Positions 1 to 13,324 are shown, counted from the stretch's first letter. The stretch is DNA of 64,000 nucleotides from Plantago ovata (GCA_028274465.1 CM051456.1:118436880-118500879), one strand, 5' to 3'. Made by a program: numbers and translations. Notes: generated by a model not told the origin, from the sequence alone.

Positions 1-310
1 TTCTTTTTAAACTACTTTATTCTATGGCAAATATTAAACGTCGGAACATAAATTTACTAAATGTTGGAAATTTATTGCAAATTACATAAAGTATCTATAA
101 ATTTATAATTTTACAAATTAACCCAATACTTTTAAAATCATCACAATTCCACCTTAAATAAATCAAGCCCCTAAATCAATAACCTAATCAACATATTTCA
201 ATTCAATTTGAAGAACACACCAAGAGATATCATCAAACTCATTTCACACCTTGATTTGTAAATTTGTAATAAAGTATCAATAAATTTATAAATCTCTTGT
301 AAATTTAGGG

Positions 311-414
<104 letters not shown>

Positions 415-534
415 GCATAATTAAATAAAATTTATATAAAAAGTTTTTTTTTAAAAAAAAAAAAAAGGTTGAATCACTAGCAGCAGCCGCTGCTAGTCAT
501 GAGCTGGCGGGCTGCTGCTCTCTACTGATCACTT

Positions 535-536
<2 letters not shown>

Positions 537-573
<37 letters not shown>
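537..573. repeat. poly-T homopolymer
   Basis: About 37 consecutive T follow a short GC-rich patch (481-530). It could be the A-tail of an old minus-strand retroelement, but no coding remnant is recognisable beside it. Confidence 0.8.
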
Positions 574-575
<2 letters not shown>

Positions 576-2700
576 TTTGAATTTAAATGTTAATTTTTGG
601 AACACTTGAATTTAGTATTACATTTATCAATTTTTGGAAGTTCGGAAGTATCATTTGATCATTTTTTGTTCAAGTGATCATTTCATGTTAATAATTTATA
701 TTTATGAGTGTATTTGTTTTAGGGAATGTTTGTGGTAAAGTAGAATTGATGAATTTATTATACTTGCAATTGTTTATGATAATTTGTATGAATTTAGTAA
801 GTTTGGGATTTATTTGTTATACTTGTAAAATAAGAGTCATTCTGTAAATTACAAATAAATTTCCAACGTTTAGTAAAATTGCTACTACGTTTAATAACTC
901 CCTATTCTATTTTCCATTTCTTTTAAAACATTATAATTCATATTATTTAAATGTCATTAGTTAAAGTAACATAAAATTAAAATAATATAAAACTTCATAC
1001 TTCATACTACATATTATTTAAATGTCGTTTTACATTAATTTCAAATATTTTAAATTTTATAATTGATATATGAAAAATAAATAATAAAAAAAAGAAATGG
1101 TGAAATATATGAAAAATAAATATATCTAACGCAAATAACAAAGGATAATAAAAAAAATGGTGAAATAAATATAATTTATCAATATTGAAATATATGAAAA
1201 ATAAATAATAAAAAGATAAAAATAAAACGGAAATTAAAAGACAAAAGAATAAAAATATAAGGGAATTAAAAAGAAAAATAACAAAGGATAAAACAGCACC
1301 AATTAAAAAGAAAAAGCAAAAAAGAAAAAAAAATAAAAGAATACATCTAACGCGTTTGCTATTAGCAAACACGTTAGATTATGGAGGATGGAGTATAACG
1401 TTTGCCGAGCAAACGTTTTATAAAGCTTCAACAAACGTCGGATGTGGATGATCTTAGTGATGGAATGACAAATCTACCCATCCCCATAAATCAAAGCTGA
1501 ATCAGACTACAACCGAACGAATCCTCCGGTCTTTCTAGTAAGCGAGTAACCCTGTCGAAAGCAAGCAGTCGCTGTCCTCCGAGGCCGTCTTTGAGTCAAC
1601 GGCTGCCAGGTCGGGAATTTGCCATGGATTTATAGATTTTAATTCGATCTGACTTGATTCGAACAGAATTCGATAAAAAAAAGAGCTTATCAAGCCCGAT
1701 CCAGATTGAGCTTGGACCGGATTCGGATCGGGTAAAAAATATTATTAGATAAAATTATGAATTTACATTAGTTATTCAAAACTAACTGATTTTGATGGAA
1801 AATATTACTCATTCATTTTTAAAAAATTGTTTACATTTGTTTTTAATGATTTTTTAGGGGATTGGTATGTGTGGTGTTTAGTTTAATGACATGACACACA
1901 ATAAATTTTAGAGATGAGAGTTTATCAAAAATTAAACATAGTTTTAATAAAACTGACAAAAAATGATACGTAGACAATCTAAAATAAAACAAATAACAAA
2001 TGAATAATTGGTTAAAACGATTTAAGCTAGTGGTGAAGTCAGACACAAACACCTATGCCTAGGCCTGACAATTTGGTCCAGATCAGTCTAATCTGGACAA
2101 GCCAACCTTTGTCCGGATCCGTACGTATCGGATCTATGTTGGACCAATTTCAAGATTCGATCTGATGGAATCCAGTCCAATCTAACAAATCACCAGAAAT
2201 AAAATTTTTGGTTTCAGATGTGTATTGATTTTCCTCGAGAACATTACAACAACGCTTCATATTTACAAACATGATGCGGCGATTCGAGAAAGTTTTTATG
2301 CAAATTGGTCAATTCCAAGTTTGAAGTGTCGTAAAAAGTTTAGTGTTTTCCATGCAAAAATGGTGTTTTGAGTCAAATTCATCGCTTTGTCATGATGTAC
2401 GATGGATTTCTGCCATCGGAGGTCATTTGGAGGGCTAATGCATGTCTAGACATTGTTTTCTTTCTTTTATGAGTTTATTAATAAAAAACGAAATTTCCCC
2501 ATATATCTGTCAATCTTCGATATTATGCGAAATCAACAAATTTTGATTGGTATTCTCGTCCTTAATAATCATGTATGCTCCCTCAAAACATTCAAAGACA
2601 AACTTAAGTTTCTGGTAAACTAGACTAAAGAAGTACTTGGTAAAAGTTACACTCATAATAAGTGAACAACAAAATACACAACACAACACTTCACACTTGG
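574..2700. other. intergenic, no gene recognised
   Basis: The stretch is AT-rich. Open frames here are low-complexity (Phe/Leu-rich from A-runs) and resemble no protein family. Two patches rich in GGATC/GATCC motifs (about 1640-1740 and 2065-2180) look like degraded repeat ends, but no terminal repeats or coding remnants identify the element. Confidence 0.5.
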
Positions 2701-2841
2701 GCAAGAATAATCTAACAAGATGCATGCTTCGCTGATAACTTCATACTATATCAGTCCAAAATATAATACCGATCGAGCTAGATCATCACCATCATCATCC
2801 GTCCTGTGCTACAAGTTGCTTCACAAATCACAAGACTCTTT

Positions 2842-4588
2842 CTACTGCTTGTTTGTTTTTAGGATCTGGAATGAGCACATCAGCGTCTCATCAATACTCA
2901 TCATAGCACCGGCATTATCATATTCACCACAATAGTTTGGTGCAGAAAATATAGTTACTAGCTGCCTGTCCGCGAAGAATTCATATCCATCCTCGGTAAC
3001 CTGGTCACCTCGACAAACAAGATCGAGATCATACTTTCTAAAAACTCGGTCACCTTATCCGGACCAAACGTGTAGGACATTCCCCTTTCACTCATCCCCC
3101 ACCCCCTGACATCTCTACTAGGCTCAGACCAAAGTAAATCACAAAGCAGGCCAAGATCTGGGACAGAAGTTGGACGTCTTAAGTTTCTGATCTGATCCAA
3201 GTTTGACAGGTCCGGAGATATTCCACCGTGCACACAGAACACTTTATCATCGATAAGGGCTGCCACAGGAAGACAGTTAAAACAATCATTAAAGGATTTC
3301 CACACTTTGACGTTGTTGAACCGGCGTTTACATTCATCATAGAATCCATATATCCTATTGATAGACGCGCATTCATGATTTCCTCTTAGGAGAAAGACAT
3401 TTTCCGGATACTTGATTTTGAAGGCGAGGAGAAGGCACATTGTTTCTATACTAGATCTGCCACGATCTACATAGTTGCCTAAGAACAAGTAGTTGGCTTG
3501 TGGTGGCAATCCACCGTATTCAAAAGCACTTAGAAGACCCCCATAATGCCCATGAATGTCGCCACAGATCTTTATAGGGGCTTCAAGCTCAAGAAGATTA
3601 GGTTGTCGAAGGAAGATTTCACGTGCTGTTGTACAAAGAAAGTGGATCATATCCTCAGACAGCTTAACTTGGCCACCATTAGTCCGGAATTTCAACAGCC
3701 GATAAATGATGTGATCCACTAGATTCGGGTTAAGCATGCTTCCTTCCTATATCGTTCAAAACAGAACACAAAATTACAGCAAACCATATGTGAAGGTATA
3801 ATTTCACACTAATATCACATGCATAAAGTAGTCCTGCTGAATTATATATTCTACTACCTACCTTCCGTCTAAGCTTCAGGTTGATCATGAGCCGGTAAAT
3901 CAGTCCCTTTGCATCTGTCACCGGGACCATGCCCCTCTCACTTCCGGTGACTTCCCTAATTTCCTACGGTTCCAATACAACGCATAAATAGCAATGAACC
4001 ATACACAAAACGTTAAAGATCATAATAACGGTGGTTAACAAAATCATTCAGCTTCAATCAAAGTGAATTCATATCTTACTACACACTACAGGAGACAACA
4101 TGCATTTCCACCACGTTTAGGAGCTAACTTGTTCTAGGTACAAAGTTTGGATAAAACATAACTTTTACAGTATAGAAGTTCCAACAAGGTTCAGGTTCGG
4201 ATTAACGAGATCAATCCGGAAATCAATATCTAAATGATTATTTTAGCAAGTTAAACAATAAACCAGATCAGGTTACAAAGTCAAGACAAAATAACTTTAC
4301 AAGTCTTCGTTTTTCTTCGGTCTAACTCCAAGATTTTTTCGGATACTGATCAAGAGTGATGATCATTGTATATCCATGCAATGATTCAATTAAAATGGGA
4401 AAGAAGAGTACCTCGTCCTCGTTTCCAAAAAACTCCCTGCTGCTACTGGACATGTGAAAGGAAGTCAGACTTCGAAAACTGGAACTGGCCTCAGACGATA
4501 CATCAGAGAGATAACAAAGTTCCATATCACGCTCTCTACGTATAACTGCATCTACGAGCTCCTCCCAATTGTCATATATCGCAGACAT
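2842..4588 (-). pseudogene. PP1-like phosphatase copy A, frameshifted near the C-terminus
   Basis: This is a member of the PPP-family PP1 catalytic subunit group. Exon 1 (4412-4588) encodes the cluster-specific N-terminal region with [14 protein letters not shown]. The main exon (2958-3746) carries [22 protein letters not shown] and [11 protein letters not shown] further possible exon (3862-3963, 34 codons, AG and GT borders, in phase) lies between them and resembles a second copy of the start of the catalytic exon. At about 3044 one nucleotide is missing, so the frame ends at 2958 after a short foreign tail. The remaining C-terminus ([25 protein letters not shown]) continues in another frame to a TAG at 2842. 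The metal-bridging Asp of GDYVDRG is Asn. The His expected in CRxHQV (PP1 His248) is Asp in the shifted part. It could still make a truncated protein, but I judge it a pseudogene. Confidence 0.8.
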
Positions 4589-5009
4589 TGTCGATCCACT
4601 CTTAGAATTTTTCTGTGTACTGGCTAATGTTTACATATCAATTCTCATTTGACAACTTACAAAAACATATCTACCTCCACTTGCTGGGTGGGTGGATGTG
4701 ATAAATTATATGGAAAAAAAAAATAAAAAAGGAAAACAAAAGAGGGTGGTATAATTGTCAACATTGATAGGCGTAGAGCCGTAGACCATGAATAGCATGT
4801 GCAATTTCACACTACAGCTAGATTATCTTACAAGGCAAGTAATCTAATTGGAGGATTAATAACGGTCCATCATATATACAGTTACTCATTGGTAACTTCA
4901 AACTCGACCTATTTGGGAGGAAGTATCTTACCAATTGAGTTGAGTTGTACTTTATTGCTGCTTCGTAAGACCCGTGTTTTCTGTATTGGTTAGGTTGGTT
5001 CCCCTGATG

Positions 5010-5575
5010 TCTAGGCTCGGATCTGACCAGAGTAGATTACATAGAAGGCCCGTTCTGCGACATCCATTGAACGAGGAACGTTTCTGATCTGATCCAAGTT
5101 TGTCAGATCAGGAGAAATGCCCCGTGCACACAGTTGTCATCTATAACAGCTGCCACAGAAAGGCAGTTAAAGATGCGTATAAAAAAGATTTTCAGAGTCT
5201 GACGTTCAGATCATAGAATCCATGTATCCTATTAACAGACATGCATTCATGATTTCCTCTCAGGAGAAAGATACTAGTTACTGATCATGTAAGCCTCTAA
5301 TTGATCGAACATCAGCATAAATGGAAAAAGTAAATGATCATGTGAAAAACGAGTAGTAACCTTATACACCACTCTCCATCTATCAGGCACAGGCAGGCTA
5401 TTGTAGCGGAATGGGCTGAAACTTTGATAAGAACCGGTCATCTCTCGTCAATATGGAATGATCTAGAGCTGGAGCCAAATGATACATATATCAGAGAGAT
5501 AACAAAGTTCCGCTCTCTGCATACAACTGAACTTACCGGCATCTCCCAGTTGTTGTACACCTGTGGCATTGATTC
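5010..5575 (-). pseudogene. PP1-like remnant B1
   Basis: Degraded pieces of a further PP1-like copy. 5480-5575 matches exon 1 of the cluster (NWE...LCYLSD region). 5010-5290 matches the middle of the catalytic exon, from GNHECMS to LLCNLLWSDP, with several frameshifts and stops. The N-terminal half of the catalytic domain is absent. The flank at 5385-5440 closely resembles 16725-16775, so both descend from the same duplicated block. Confidence 0.7.
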
Positions 5576-5614
5576 AGCTCATTCCCAGATGTAGAAATAA
5601 TAAAGCCCAAGAAG

Positions 5615-6745
5615 ACTAGCTGGAACGAGACCATCAAACTTTCATCAACACTCATCATATATAGCCCCAGCGTTATTATATTCACGAGCACAGTTCGGTG
5701 CAGAAAATAGGGTAACTAGCTGTCTGTCAGCGAAAAGTTCATATCCATCTTCTAGGACCTGATGACCTCGTATGAACAGAAACTCGCTCACCTTGTCTGG
5801 ATCAAACGGATATGAGACTCCCCTATCATTCATCCCCAACCCCTGATATCTCTAGTCGGATCAGATCAAAGCAGATCACATAGTAGGCTGCAGGTATCTG
5901 GGACGTCAGTTGGAGGAGGCAAGAGTTTCTAATAATCTGATCCAAGTTTGCTACGTCAGGAGAAAGGCCACCGCATACACAGAATGTTTTATCATCTATG
6001 ACAGCTGCCACAGGAAGACAGTCAAACACATTAGTAAAAATCTTCCAAAGCCTGACACTGAATCTTTGTTTACATTTATCATAGAATCCATGTATCCTCT
6101 ATTAATAGTTGCGCATTCATGATTTCCTCTCAGGAGAAAGAAATTATCGGGATATCTGATTTTATAGGCAAGGAGAAGGCATAGTGTCTTTATACTCTGA
6201 TCCACATAGTTCACTAGGAACTGATAGCTGGCATGTGGTGGAAATTCACCATATTCAAAGAGTCTAAGAAGATCGATCACCATATTGACCATGAATATCA
6301 CCACAGATCTTAATTAATAGGGGCTTTCAGCTAGCTAAAGAAGATTTGCTTGGGATAGGAAGATTTCAAGCGACCGTGTACAGAGAGTTTTGACCTCTTT
6401 CTCAGACAGCTGAAACTGCAGCCCAGGCCATGGGTGCATGATTCCAGATAAAAAATTTCCCTGTCCACTTTCAGTCCAGGTTCAAATTAATGAGAAGAAA
6501 ACAGCGAGGAGACAAGTTCTGCCTCTGCTGTTATCTTCGCTCACAGAAGGAGAGCAATCTTGATCATCTGATAAGAATTTATTTATACAAATCAGCAGGG
6601 TCCAGCAATTCGTCACAGTGGAACGAAGTCAAACTATGGAAACTAGAACTGGCCCCAGATGATACATTAGAGAGATAACACATGCAGTTCCTGATACTTC
6701 TCACTGCGTACAACGGCATTCACCAACTTCTCCCGGTTACACTTA
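5615..6745 (-). pseudogene. PP1-like remnant B2
   Basis: This is a near full-length but broken PP1-like copy. A degenerate exon 1 lies at about 6590-6745, the catalytic exon at about 5615-6430. Several segments remain readable: [68 protein letters not shown] and [11 protein letters not shown]. They lie in different frames. The GDxVDRG signature is reduced to VNYVDQS, and the first His of the FCxHGG motif is changed. It cannot encode an active phosphatase. Confidence 0.8.
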
Positions 6746-7254
6746 CATTTATTGTTTGGAACCACATGACAACATATACTCCAAAGCTAGCTACACTTGC
6801 ATTTTTGCATGATTGTGATCTTTATTTGTTTGGAATCAGGTTTAGCTTCCGAAAACTCATCCATAATACTACTCTTTTAACCACATACAGCGCTGAGTAC
6901 AGATGAGCAGGGGCGGGCGGACCCAGCCCATGTTGTCCCGAAAAATTTTAAAAAAAATTATATTAGAAATTGCAATTTTTACGGACAAATTTTTAAGGCA
7001 TGTAACATTTAGTCGGCATGTAACATTTAGCCGAGGTTGATTGAAATTTTTGGGTCCGCCCCGAGAGCTGCCTACAGCTTATAACACATAAAGATAAGAT
7101 TTTAAATTTGCCAACAATCTAAACCCAAAAGCTTTGCTTAGATGGATAGATTGAGCCATTACAATAATAACCAAGAGTATCTTGCTTAATCAAATAGTAC
7201 TAGTAAAATATAAACTTCTTAGATTGTCAATACAGTAGTGCATGTACGTGACCA

Positions 7255-7445
7255 AGTAACAAGAAGTAATCTGCGGCTTATAGAGCATATATGAAGAAAG
7301 GGATGAGGGTTCCACGTACGGATACCAACCATAGGTTTGGTCCGGCTGGCTGAAAACATTTCGGATATCACCATACAAATAACCAGAGTATTGAAAAAAT
7401 TCCACCGAATTGCTCTTCAAGTCAAAGAAAATGCATGTCTGAATA
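7255..7445 (-). pseudogene. F-box protein C-terminal fragment
   Basis: About 60 codons match the extreme C-terminus of the F-box pseudogene at 14071-15666: KSNSVEFFQYSGY versus KSNSVEFLPYSGY, then RNVFSQPDQTYG versus RNVFGQPDQIYG. The upstream part of the gene is missing. The flank at 7095-7180 also matches 13250-13322, so this is a piece of a duplicated block. Confidence 0.75.
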
Positions 7446-7521
7446 GGAAGGCCTAAAAAAACATGTTGACTTTCAACTCCATATATATGAAAGTCAAGAG
7501 AACATATTATGAATTATAAAT

Positions 7522-7848
7522 AGCACTAGCAATGGTTGGCTCCAAACTTGGGGCTTAATTCCTAAACCTTAAGTCCCAAATAAGTCCCTTCCATTTGCTA
7601 CGATGGTTTAGGCTTATTAGGGGCTCTTTTGTGGGTTCGGGGTTCCACATTCCACGTGCACCACACAATTGATAAAAGAAAAATAAAATGAAATAAAAAT
7701 ATATTATTTGGGGCTTATTTGGAGGCTACCAATATGTAGACCCCAAGCATGGGCCCCATCATGGGCTCCAATAATGGAGCCGCAAAGAAGTCCCTATTGT
7801 GCCTTATTTGGGGATGAAGCCCCAAATAAACTCTCCATTACTAGTGCT
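7522..7848. mobile_element. putative MITE with AGCACTAGCAATGG inverted ends
   Basis: The left end AGCACTAGCAATGG (7522-7535) is an inverted match, with one mismatch, to CCATTACTAGTGCT (7835-7848). The interior of about 300 bp is non-coding and repeats GGGGCTTATTTGG-like words. I cannot define a clear target-site duplication, so the superfamily is open. Related words occur near 32755-32850. Confidence 0.55.
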
Positions 7849-7849
7849 C

Positions 7850-9830
7850 TAATAATTCAATATACATATATGGTCACGAACATGAATTGTCATAAAATAA
7901 TCAAACAAGAAATACATTATTCACAAGAAAAACAATATACACACATTTAAAGCATAGAATCCTATATCCAATAATGATATGATGATATTAAAATATGTCT
8001 AATCTGTTACAATGTGTCCGAAGGCGATCTTGCTCACGTTCGTAGGAAAATATCCGGATATAGGTGACACCTCCGAACCTCCCAAAATCAAGAGAAAGGT
8101 ATACGGCTGAATCGGGAAAAGGGCAATTTTGGCTTCGTCGTGTATCTACAAGATAAATTCTAATTAGAGTTGATTATCATAAATTTCAAATCCACAACCA
8201 CCTGGAAGGACGTACGTAATGATAACTGTCATAATAATCAGAGGCAAACTTGGATCGAGAGTTGCAGCATGTTTGGCTCTCAATTTGAGAGACCTCTTGC
8301 ACTGTGCAAAGTCCATATCCGTTTGGCCCACAAATCAAATTCCCTAAAACTTCTTGGTCCACGAAAAAAAGTGTTTTGTTTTCACATGCCTAAAGATCTT
8401 CCTGCGCAAAATTATTTTAGCGTCAGTTTCCCTCGCTTCTTTCCCTTTCCCACGTTTTTTATTCCCACCAAATATCAAGGGCACATCAGTTTATTCCAGA
8501 CTTTCCAGTCATTCTCTCCATTCTAAGTATTCTAAAAAATTGCAGTTCTTCATCTCTACTTTATTTCTTTCTCCTATAATTTGTATCAATCATGCATCAT
8601 CAAGTTTCTTGAGATTGTATAATTAGCCTTTTGCCTGTGATGCAAAGCTGTGTACTAGCCTTTTGCCGGTCTGGAAGGAAGGTCTTTAAGGCCTCTGTTT
8701 TGTCTAGTAGTTTTGGTCAGGTATGTAAAGGTTTAGAGTGGAGTCAGTATCTGTTTCTTCGAATTTTAGTTTAGGGAATATGGTAATAGTATAGGGAAAT
8801 TGATTTTATTGAATTAATAAAAAAGTTATAAAAATATTATAGGGATGAGTTAAAAGAGTATTTAGGGGAAAAAATATAGGATAACGGCTCTAATAGTATA
8901 ACCAAATGTTTTTTTCAGATCTTCAACGACTTCATAATCAAACAACACAGGACGCCTAATTGTGTACCTAATTTGGGGAAACTAAAATCGAAGAAAAGAA
9001 AATAACAACACTCTCACTTTGATTTGCCTAAAATTTTTGAACTGAACTAAATTTAATAAATTTGAACTGAACCGAACTTAATAAATTTGAACTGAACTTA
9101 ATTAATTTGAACTGAATTTATTTGAAATATAAATTTCAATTAAGTGAACTGAATTTATCTGAACTAAACTGAATTAAATTTAAGATGAAATAAACATAGC
9201 CTAAAACATAATAATATGTTACTTTGGCATGCACTTAAAAGCAACTAATTAAATATTAATACAATCTGACTATGCAGATTACCGACCTAACATTATACGC
9301 AACTAACTGATCAAAAGGAGGCAAAATTCAAACTGATAGAGTTGAATTCAGTAAAACCGTAAATATGACGAATGAAATGAATGCAACAACAAAGAATTCA
9401 GTTATTGATCTGAGAATTTGAAGCAAATAAAGTACGAAACTGATCTACGATCGATCAACAATGAACTTGTCATGAATCTCTCCATTAAAGATAGCTTAGC
9501 TGCTATAACAACTCAGATCACTATGTATCCAAAATTAGTAAACTAGCCAAATATTTATGTCATTAAGAGATGGATCTATCGATAGATGTTGATCACTGAT
9601 TTGTAGGTGATTCGTCAGAGCATATGAACCATGTCCATTAGTAGGAACAAATGGAGAAAGAATACCTAGTAACTCCATTAGAAAGATTGAGCACCTATAC
9701 CATTAGGGATGAGAAGAGCAGCACCACGATCCGGATCACCAGGAGTAGATTTAGCATCAATTGAGTAGATTCAGGATCACCAGGAGTAGATTCAGTATGA
9801 CCGCCCCTTGGCATCTCTCTTGTCCGTTTT
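7850..9830. other. intergenic, no gene recognised
   Basis: AT-rich spacer. 9040-9190 is a run of imperfect repeats of a GAACTGAA(TTTA) word. The open frames at 8170-8626 look neither conserved nor spliced into a gene. A 20-bp word (GGATCACCAGGAGTAGATT) occurs twice near 9740 and 9780. Confidence 0.5.
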
Positions 9831-9879
9831 GGCACTAGTATGCTCATGATCTAAGATGATAAGTGAATCAGAATAACGA

Positions 9880-10668
9880 ACAATAAAAGATCGTACTTGA
9901 TCGAACCATTGTAATCCCAACACCACATCCTAGTCATCTATGGAAGCTACGGTAAAGGAGATTGTTGCATGATAATATCCAAACTTCATGTTCACCTCTT
10001 TTGCCTCCCCGTCTACCGGCTTGTTGCAGTATTTACAAACTTGATTGATCCACTAGTTGAGGTGAAGGACAACCCCAACGCCTTAGCCACTCCTTCACGC
10101 ACTCCAGTGCCCACAAGTACTTTGACATGCTTTTCCCCGATCAAGGCATCCACGAACATCGACCCCTTGCACAGTCCGTTGTTTCGTTCAAAACTTGCTT
10201 TGGGCTTACCCGAGGTGTCTGCTTCCCCACAACGCTGCCCGAACTTGCCATCCTAGGTGGGCGGTCTCCCCCACTTTTTTTCAGAACTTCGACTTCTCGC
10301 TCAAGGGTCTCATCTCAAGCAACCTTCCAGCCACCACAATAGCTTCCAAAACGTTCTGCACATTAGCCTTTTGGATATCAAGTTTTGCTAGACCATCAAT
10401 GAACACAAACAGCCTCCGCGTTCGTGAGACTAGGCAACTCAAGCATGACATCTTGGAACTCCTTCAAGTACTCCTTGATGGTCTTGTGGTGGGTCATCCA
10501 TGGAAATTTCCAACCAGGCCACTCGGTCCTCCATGCGCTTGCCTTTCCCAGGTCAGCCGAGGCATCACTCACCGAACCTAACTCCATTTCTCCTTGCACA
10601 AACCTTCTAGCAACTACCCATACTAGTAAGCAACAGAACCACAAGCGTGGCTCTGATACCACTTGTCG
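9880..10668 (-). mobile_element. Ty3/Gypsy LTR retrotransposon remnant (gag to protease)
   Basis: Read on the minus strand, this carries a gag-like segment (WMTHHKTIKEYLKEFQDVML, about 10440-10530) and then a retropepsin-type segment ending in DVVLGLQWFDQV (about 9905-9945), with stops and frameshifts. At its upstream edge is a 14-base primer-binding site matching initiator tRNA-Met (10648-10661). The reverse transcriptase and integrase are absent, and no complete LTR is visible. Confidence 0.75.
10648..10661 (-). other. LTR-retrotransposon primer-binding site (tRNA-iMet)
   Basis: The minus strand reads TGGTATCAGAGCCA, the complement of the 3' end of plant initiator tRNA-Met and the usual primer site just inside the 5' LTR. 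It fixes the orientation of the adjacent gag/protease remnant. Confidence 0.8.
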
Positions 10669-10699
10669 ATGAAACTTGAACAATAGAAATAACTTGAGA

Positions 10700-11645
10700 A
10701 AACTCAAGCCCGTGCGACAGGAGATGGGGACTCCAAACACAATGGGGACGTTGTTGTACGGTCACCTCTTTACCAACTGGTTAATAGACATTTGCCCTCA
10801 GGAACTGCAAGTAACGCTGGACGAACTGGAAGGTTTCCATAGGGGAGCTGGACACCTATTCATGTAACATTTTGTTTCTATTGTACCACAGGCTCCACAA
10901 GGAAACAACAATGAATTCAAGCTGTCTCGTATCCACCCGCTTCCGTATCCCCATTAACCAATCCCACGCTGTAGCCACAGGGAAAAAATAGCAGTCAATG
11001 GGATATTAGAAATAGCCCAAAAGATACGAGTATAGTGACGGTCCCTAAAAAGATGTATCACTGATTTAGAAGCTTCCTGGCAGACCACACAACTGTCATC
11101 ATCACCCAAATGTCTTCGACACAGTTCTGCTTTAGTTGGCAAAGCATCTTTCAAGAGCCTCCAAACAAAATGTTTAATCTTCCCAGGAAGTTTTATGCGC
11201 CACAAGAAATTCCAATCATTACTGATCTGGACAGAACTGGAGCCACGAACATCAGCTATCTGTTTTCTCCTTAGGCTCATGGAGAGGTGGTACGCTGAGC
11301 TGACAGTATACTGTCCCGTCTTTGAGTAATGCCAGACTATTAATCTGGACTTGAACGACTTGGTACTGGGATCTGTAGTATCTTATCCACGTCATCCTGC
11401 CAGAAAATGTAGTTAAGGACATGTATGTCCCAATCGCTAGCAATAGGGTGCAGTAAATAAGACACTTTCATGGGACCCATATTACGCAAGTCAGGCGTTT
11501 TAGGCTTCAAAGACTCATACCCAGGGATCCATTTATCAGCCCATACATCAATTTGTTCCCCATTCCCAACTCTCCACTATTTTCTTACCCAGGGATCCAT
11601 TTATCAGTCCATACATCAATTTGTTCCCCATTCCCAACTCTCCAA
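10700..11645 (-). mobile_element. L1-type LINE remnant (3' part, zf-RVT region)
   Basis: Minus-strand reading gives VGNGEQIDVWADKWIPGYE (about 11530-11640), then NYIFWQDDVDKILQIPVP. The zf-RVT block follows (KLPGKIKHFVWRLLKDALPT...CRRHLGDDDSCVVC, about 11090-11200), then FIVVSLWSLWYNRNKM and FQFVQRYLQFLRANV. These are the standard C-terminal parts of plant L1 ORF2 after the reverse transcriptase. The reverse transcriptase is missing and frames are broken. A 59-bp segment is duplicated inside it. Confidence 0.8.
11518..11644. repeat. 59-bp direct repeat inside the LINE remnant
   Basis: 11518-11576 and 11586-11644 are nearly identical copies, 68 bp apart in phase, of the ACCCAGGGATCC...AACTCTCCA segment that encodes the DVWADKWIPG region. 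A local duplication after decay of the LINE is the simplest reading. Confidence 0.9.
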
Positions 11646-11807
11646 TTAAACTTTCACACTATGGTTGCCAATTTTGGTAACATATTGCAGAAACATTCAA
11701 TTTCACCTACCAGGAAATCAACCAACAATTACACTTACAGGGTACAAAAATCAGTTCCATTCCCATTTATTTTATCATCATGCAAAACAATATCTCCATT
11801 ATCAATA

Positions 11808-13205
11808 TTATTTTCTAATTCCAAACAACCTCCCTATCCTTTGTGTTGTATTCAAGCGAACCACTCTCTCTGGGGGTTTTAGGATCTGGAACGAACACAT
11901 CAAAGATTCATCAACACTCATTAGAGTTCCAGCATTATCACATTTGCCAGCAAAGTTTGGAGCAGAAAATAGTGTAACCAGCTGTCTATCAGTGAAAAAT
12001 TCATATCCATCCTCTACGACCTGATGACCTCGACAAACAAGATCCAAATCATGTCGAGCTACAAACTCGCTCAACTTATATCTGGACCAAACGTGTACGA
12101 GACTCCCCTATCATTCATCCCCCAACCCCTGATAGATGGACTCGGATCAGACCAAAGTAGATCGCATAGCAGGCCAGAATCTGGGACATCAGTTGGACGA
12201 GGCAAGCTTCTGATCTGATCGAAGGTTGTTAGGTCAGGAGAAAGGCCACCGTGCACACAGAATATTTTATCATCTATAACAGCTGCTACAGGAAGACAGT
12301 TGAACACATCTGTAAAAGTCTTCCAAAGCCTGACATTGAATCTGCGTTTACATTCATCATAAAATCCATCTACCCTATTCACAGATCGAGGCGCATTCAT
12401 GATTTCCTCTCAGGAGAAAAAAATTAACGGGATACTTGATTTTATAGGCAAGGAGAAGGCATATTGTTTCTATACCCTGCCTGCCATAATCCACATAGTT
12501 CCCTAGGAACATATAGTTGTTTTGTGGTGGAAATCCACCATATTCGAAAAGTCTTAGAAGATCACTGTATTGCCCATGAATATCACCACAGATCTTCATA
12601 GGGGCTTCTAGATCAAGAAGATTCGGTTGGGATAGGAAGATTTCACGTGACAATGTACACAGAGTTCTGACCTCATTCTCTAACAGCTGGACCTGCCGGC
12701 CAGGCAGCGTATTACGGAACTCCAACAGTCTACTGAAGAAGTCATCTAACCATAAAGGTCTCAAGGACTGGAACCATCTCCCTTGTTTCCTAACACGTTA
12801 GAATTCAAACACGAAAATAAGAACAAACCATAAAACATGCATGACACTATAAGAAATGATAAGTATAAAGAGAATAAAGCTCCATTAAATTGGTTGATTA
12901 AGATCTCTTCCCCATAGACTCTAGAGCCATCTACTGAGGATACAAAGATTTCTGCATCTGTTGTCATCTTCACTCACCGTAGAACAACATTCTTGATTAT
13001 CTAATACGTCTTCATTCCATTTTATACAAATAATTAAGGGGAAAAGAAAGAAGTGTACCTTATCCGGCAATTCATTATAGTTGAACGAAGTCAAACAACG
13101 GAAACTGGAACTGGCCTCAGATGATACATCAGAGAGATAACAAAGTTCCTCATCCTTCCTTCTCCCTGCGTACAACAGCATTCACCAACGTCTCCCAGTT
13201 ATCGT
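11808..13205 (-). pseudogene. PP1-like copy E, frameshifted pseudogene
   Basis: Exon 1 (about 13065-13205) is recognisable, but its ATG is lost and an inserted GAAG-type duplication breaks the frame after NAVVRREK. The catalytic exon (11808-12790) reads [20 protein letters not shown] and LRGNHECAS, then shifts frame near 12395. It continues [19 protein letters not shown] to GVSYTFGPD, then shifts again near 12078 before [19 protein letters not shown]. Most of the catalytic signatures remain across frames, including the Asp-to-Asn change at GNYVD shared with the other copies. In VDYG, Tyr replaces the usual Arg. Confidence 0.85.
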
Positions 13206-13324
13206 ATATTCGAGGTAAAGCCTAAAAACACATAAACATAAGATTTCAAATTGGTCAATTTACTAAACCCAAAAGATTTAATTGCTTAAGATAGATAGAC
13301 TGAGCCATCAGAGTAAACAATAGT

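Noticed and set aside
1007..1372. Open frame of 121 codons on the minus strand
   Set aside because: It is dominated by Phe and Leu arising from A-rich DNA, with no family features.
8170..8626. Possible small gene on the plus strand
   Set aside because: The frames are Pro/Phe/Ser-rich without recognisable motifs, with no start context or splice partners.
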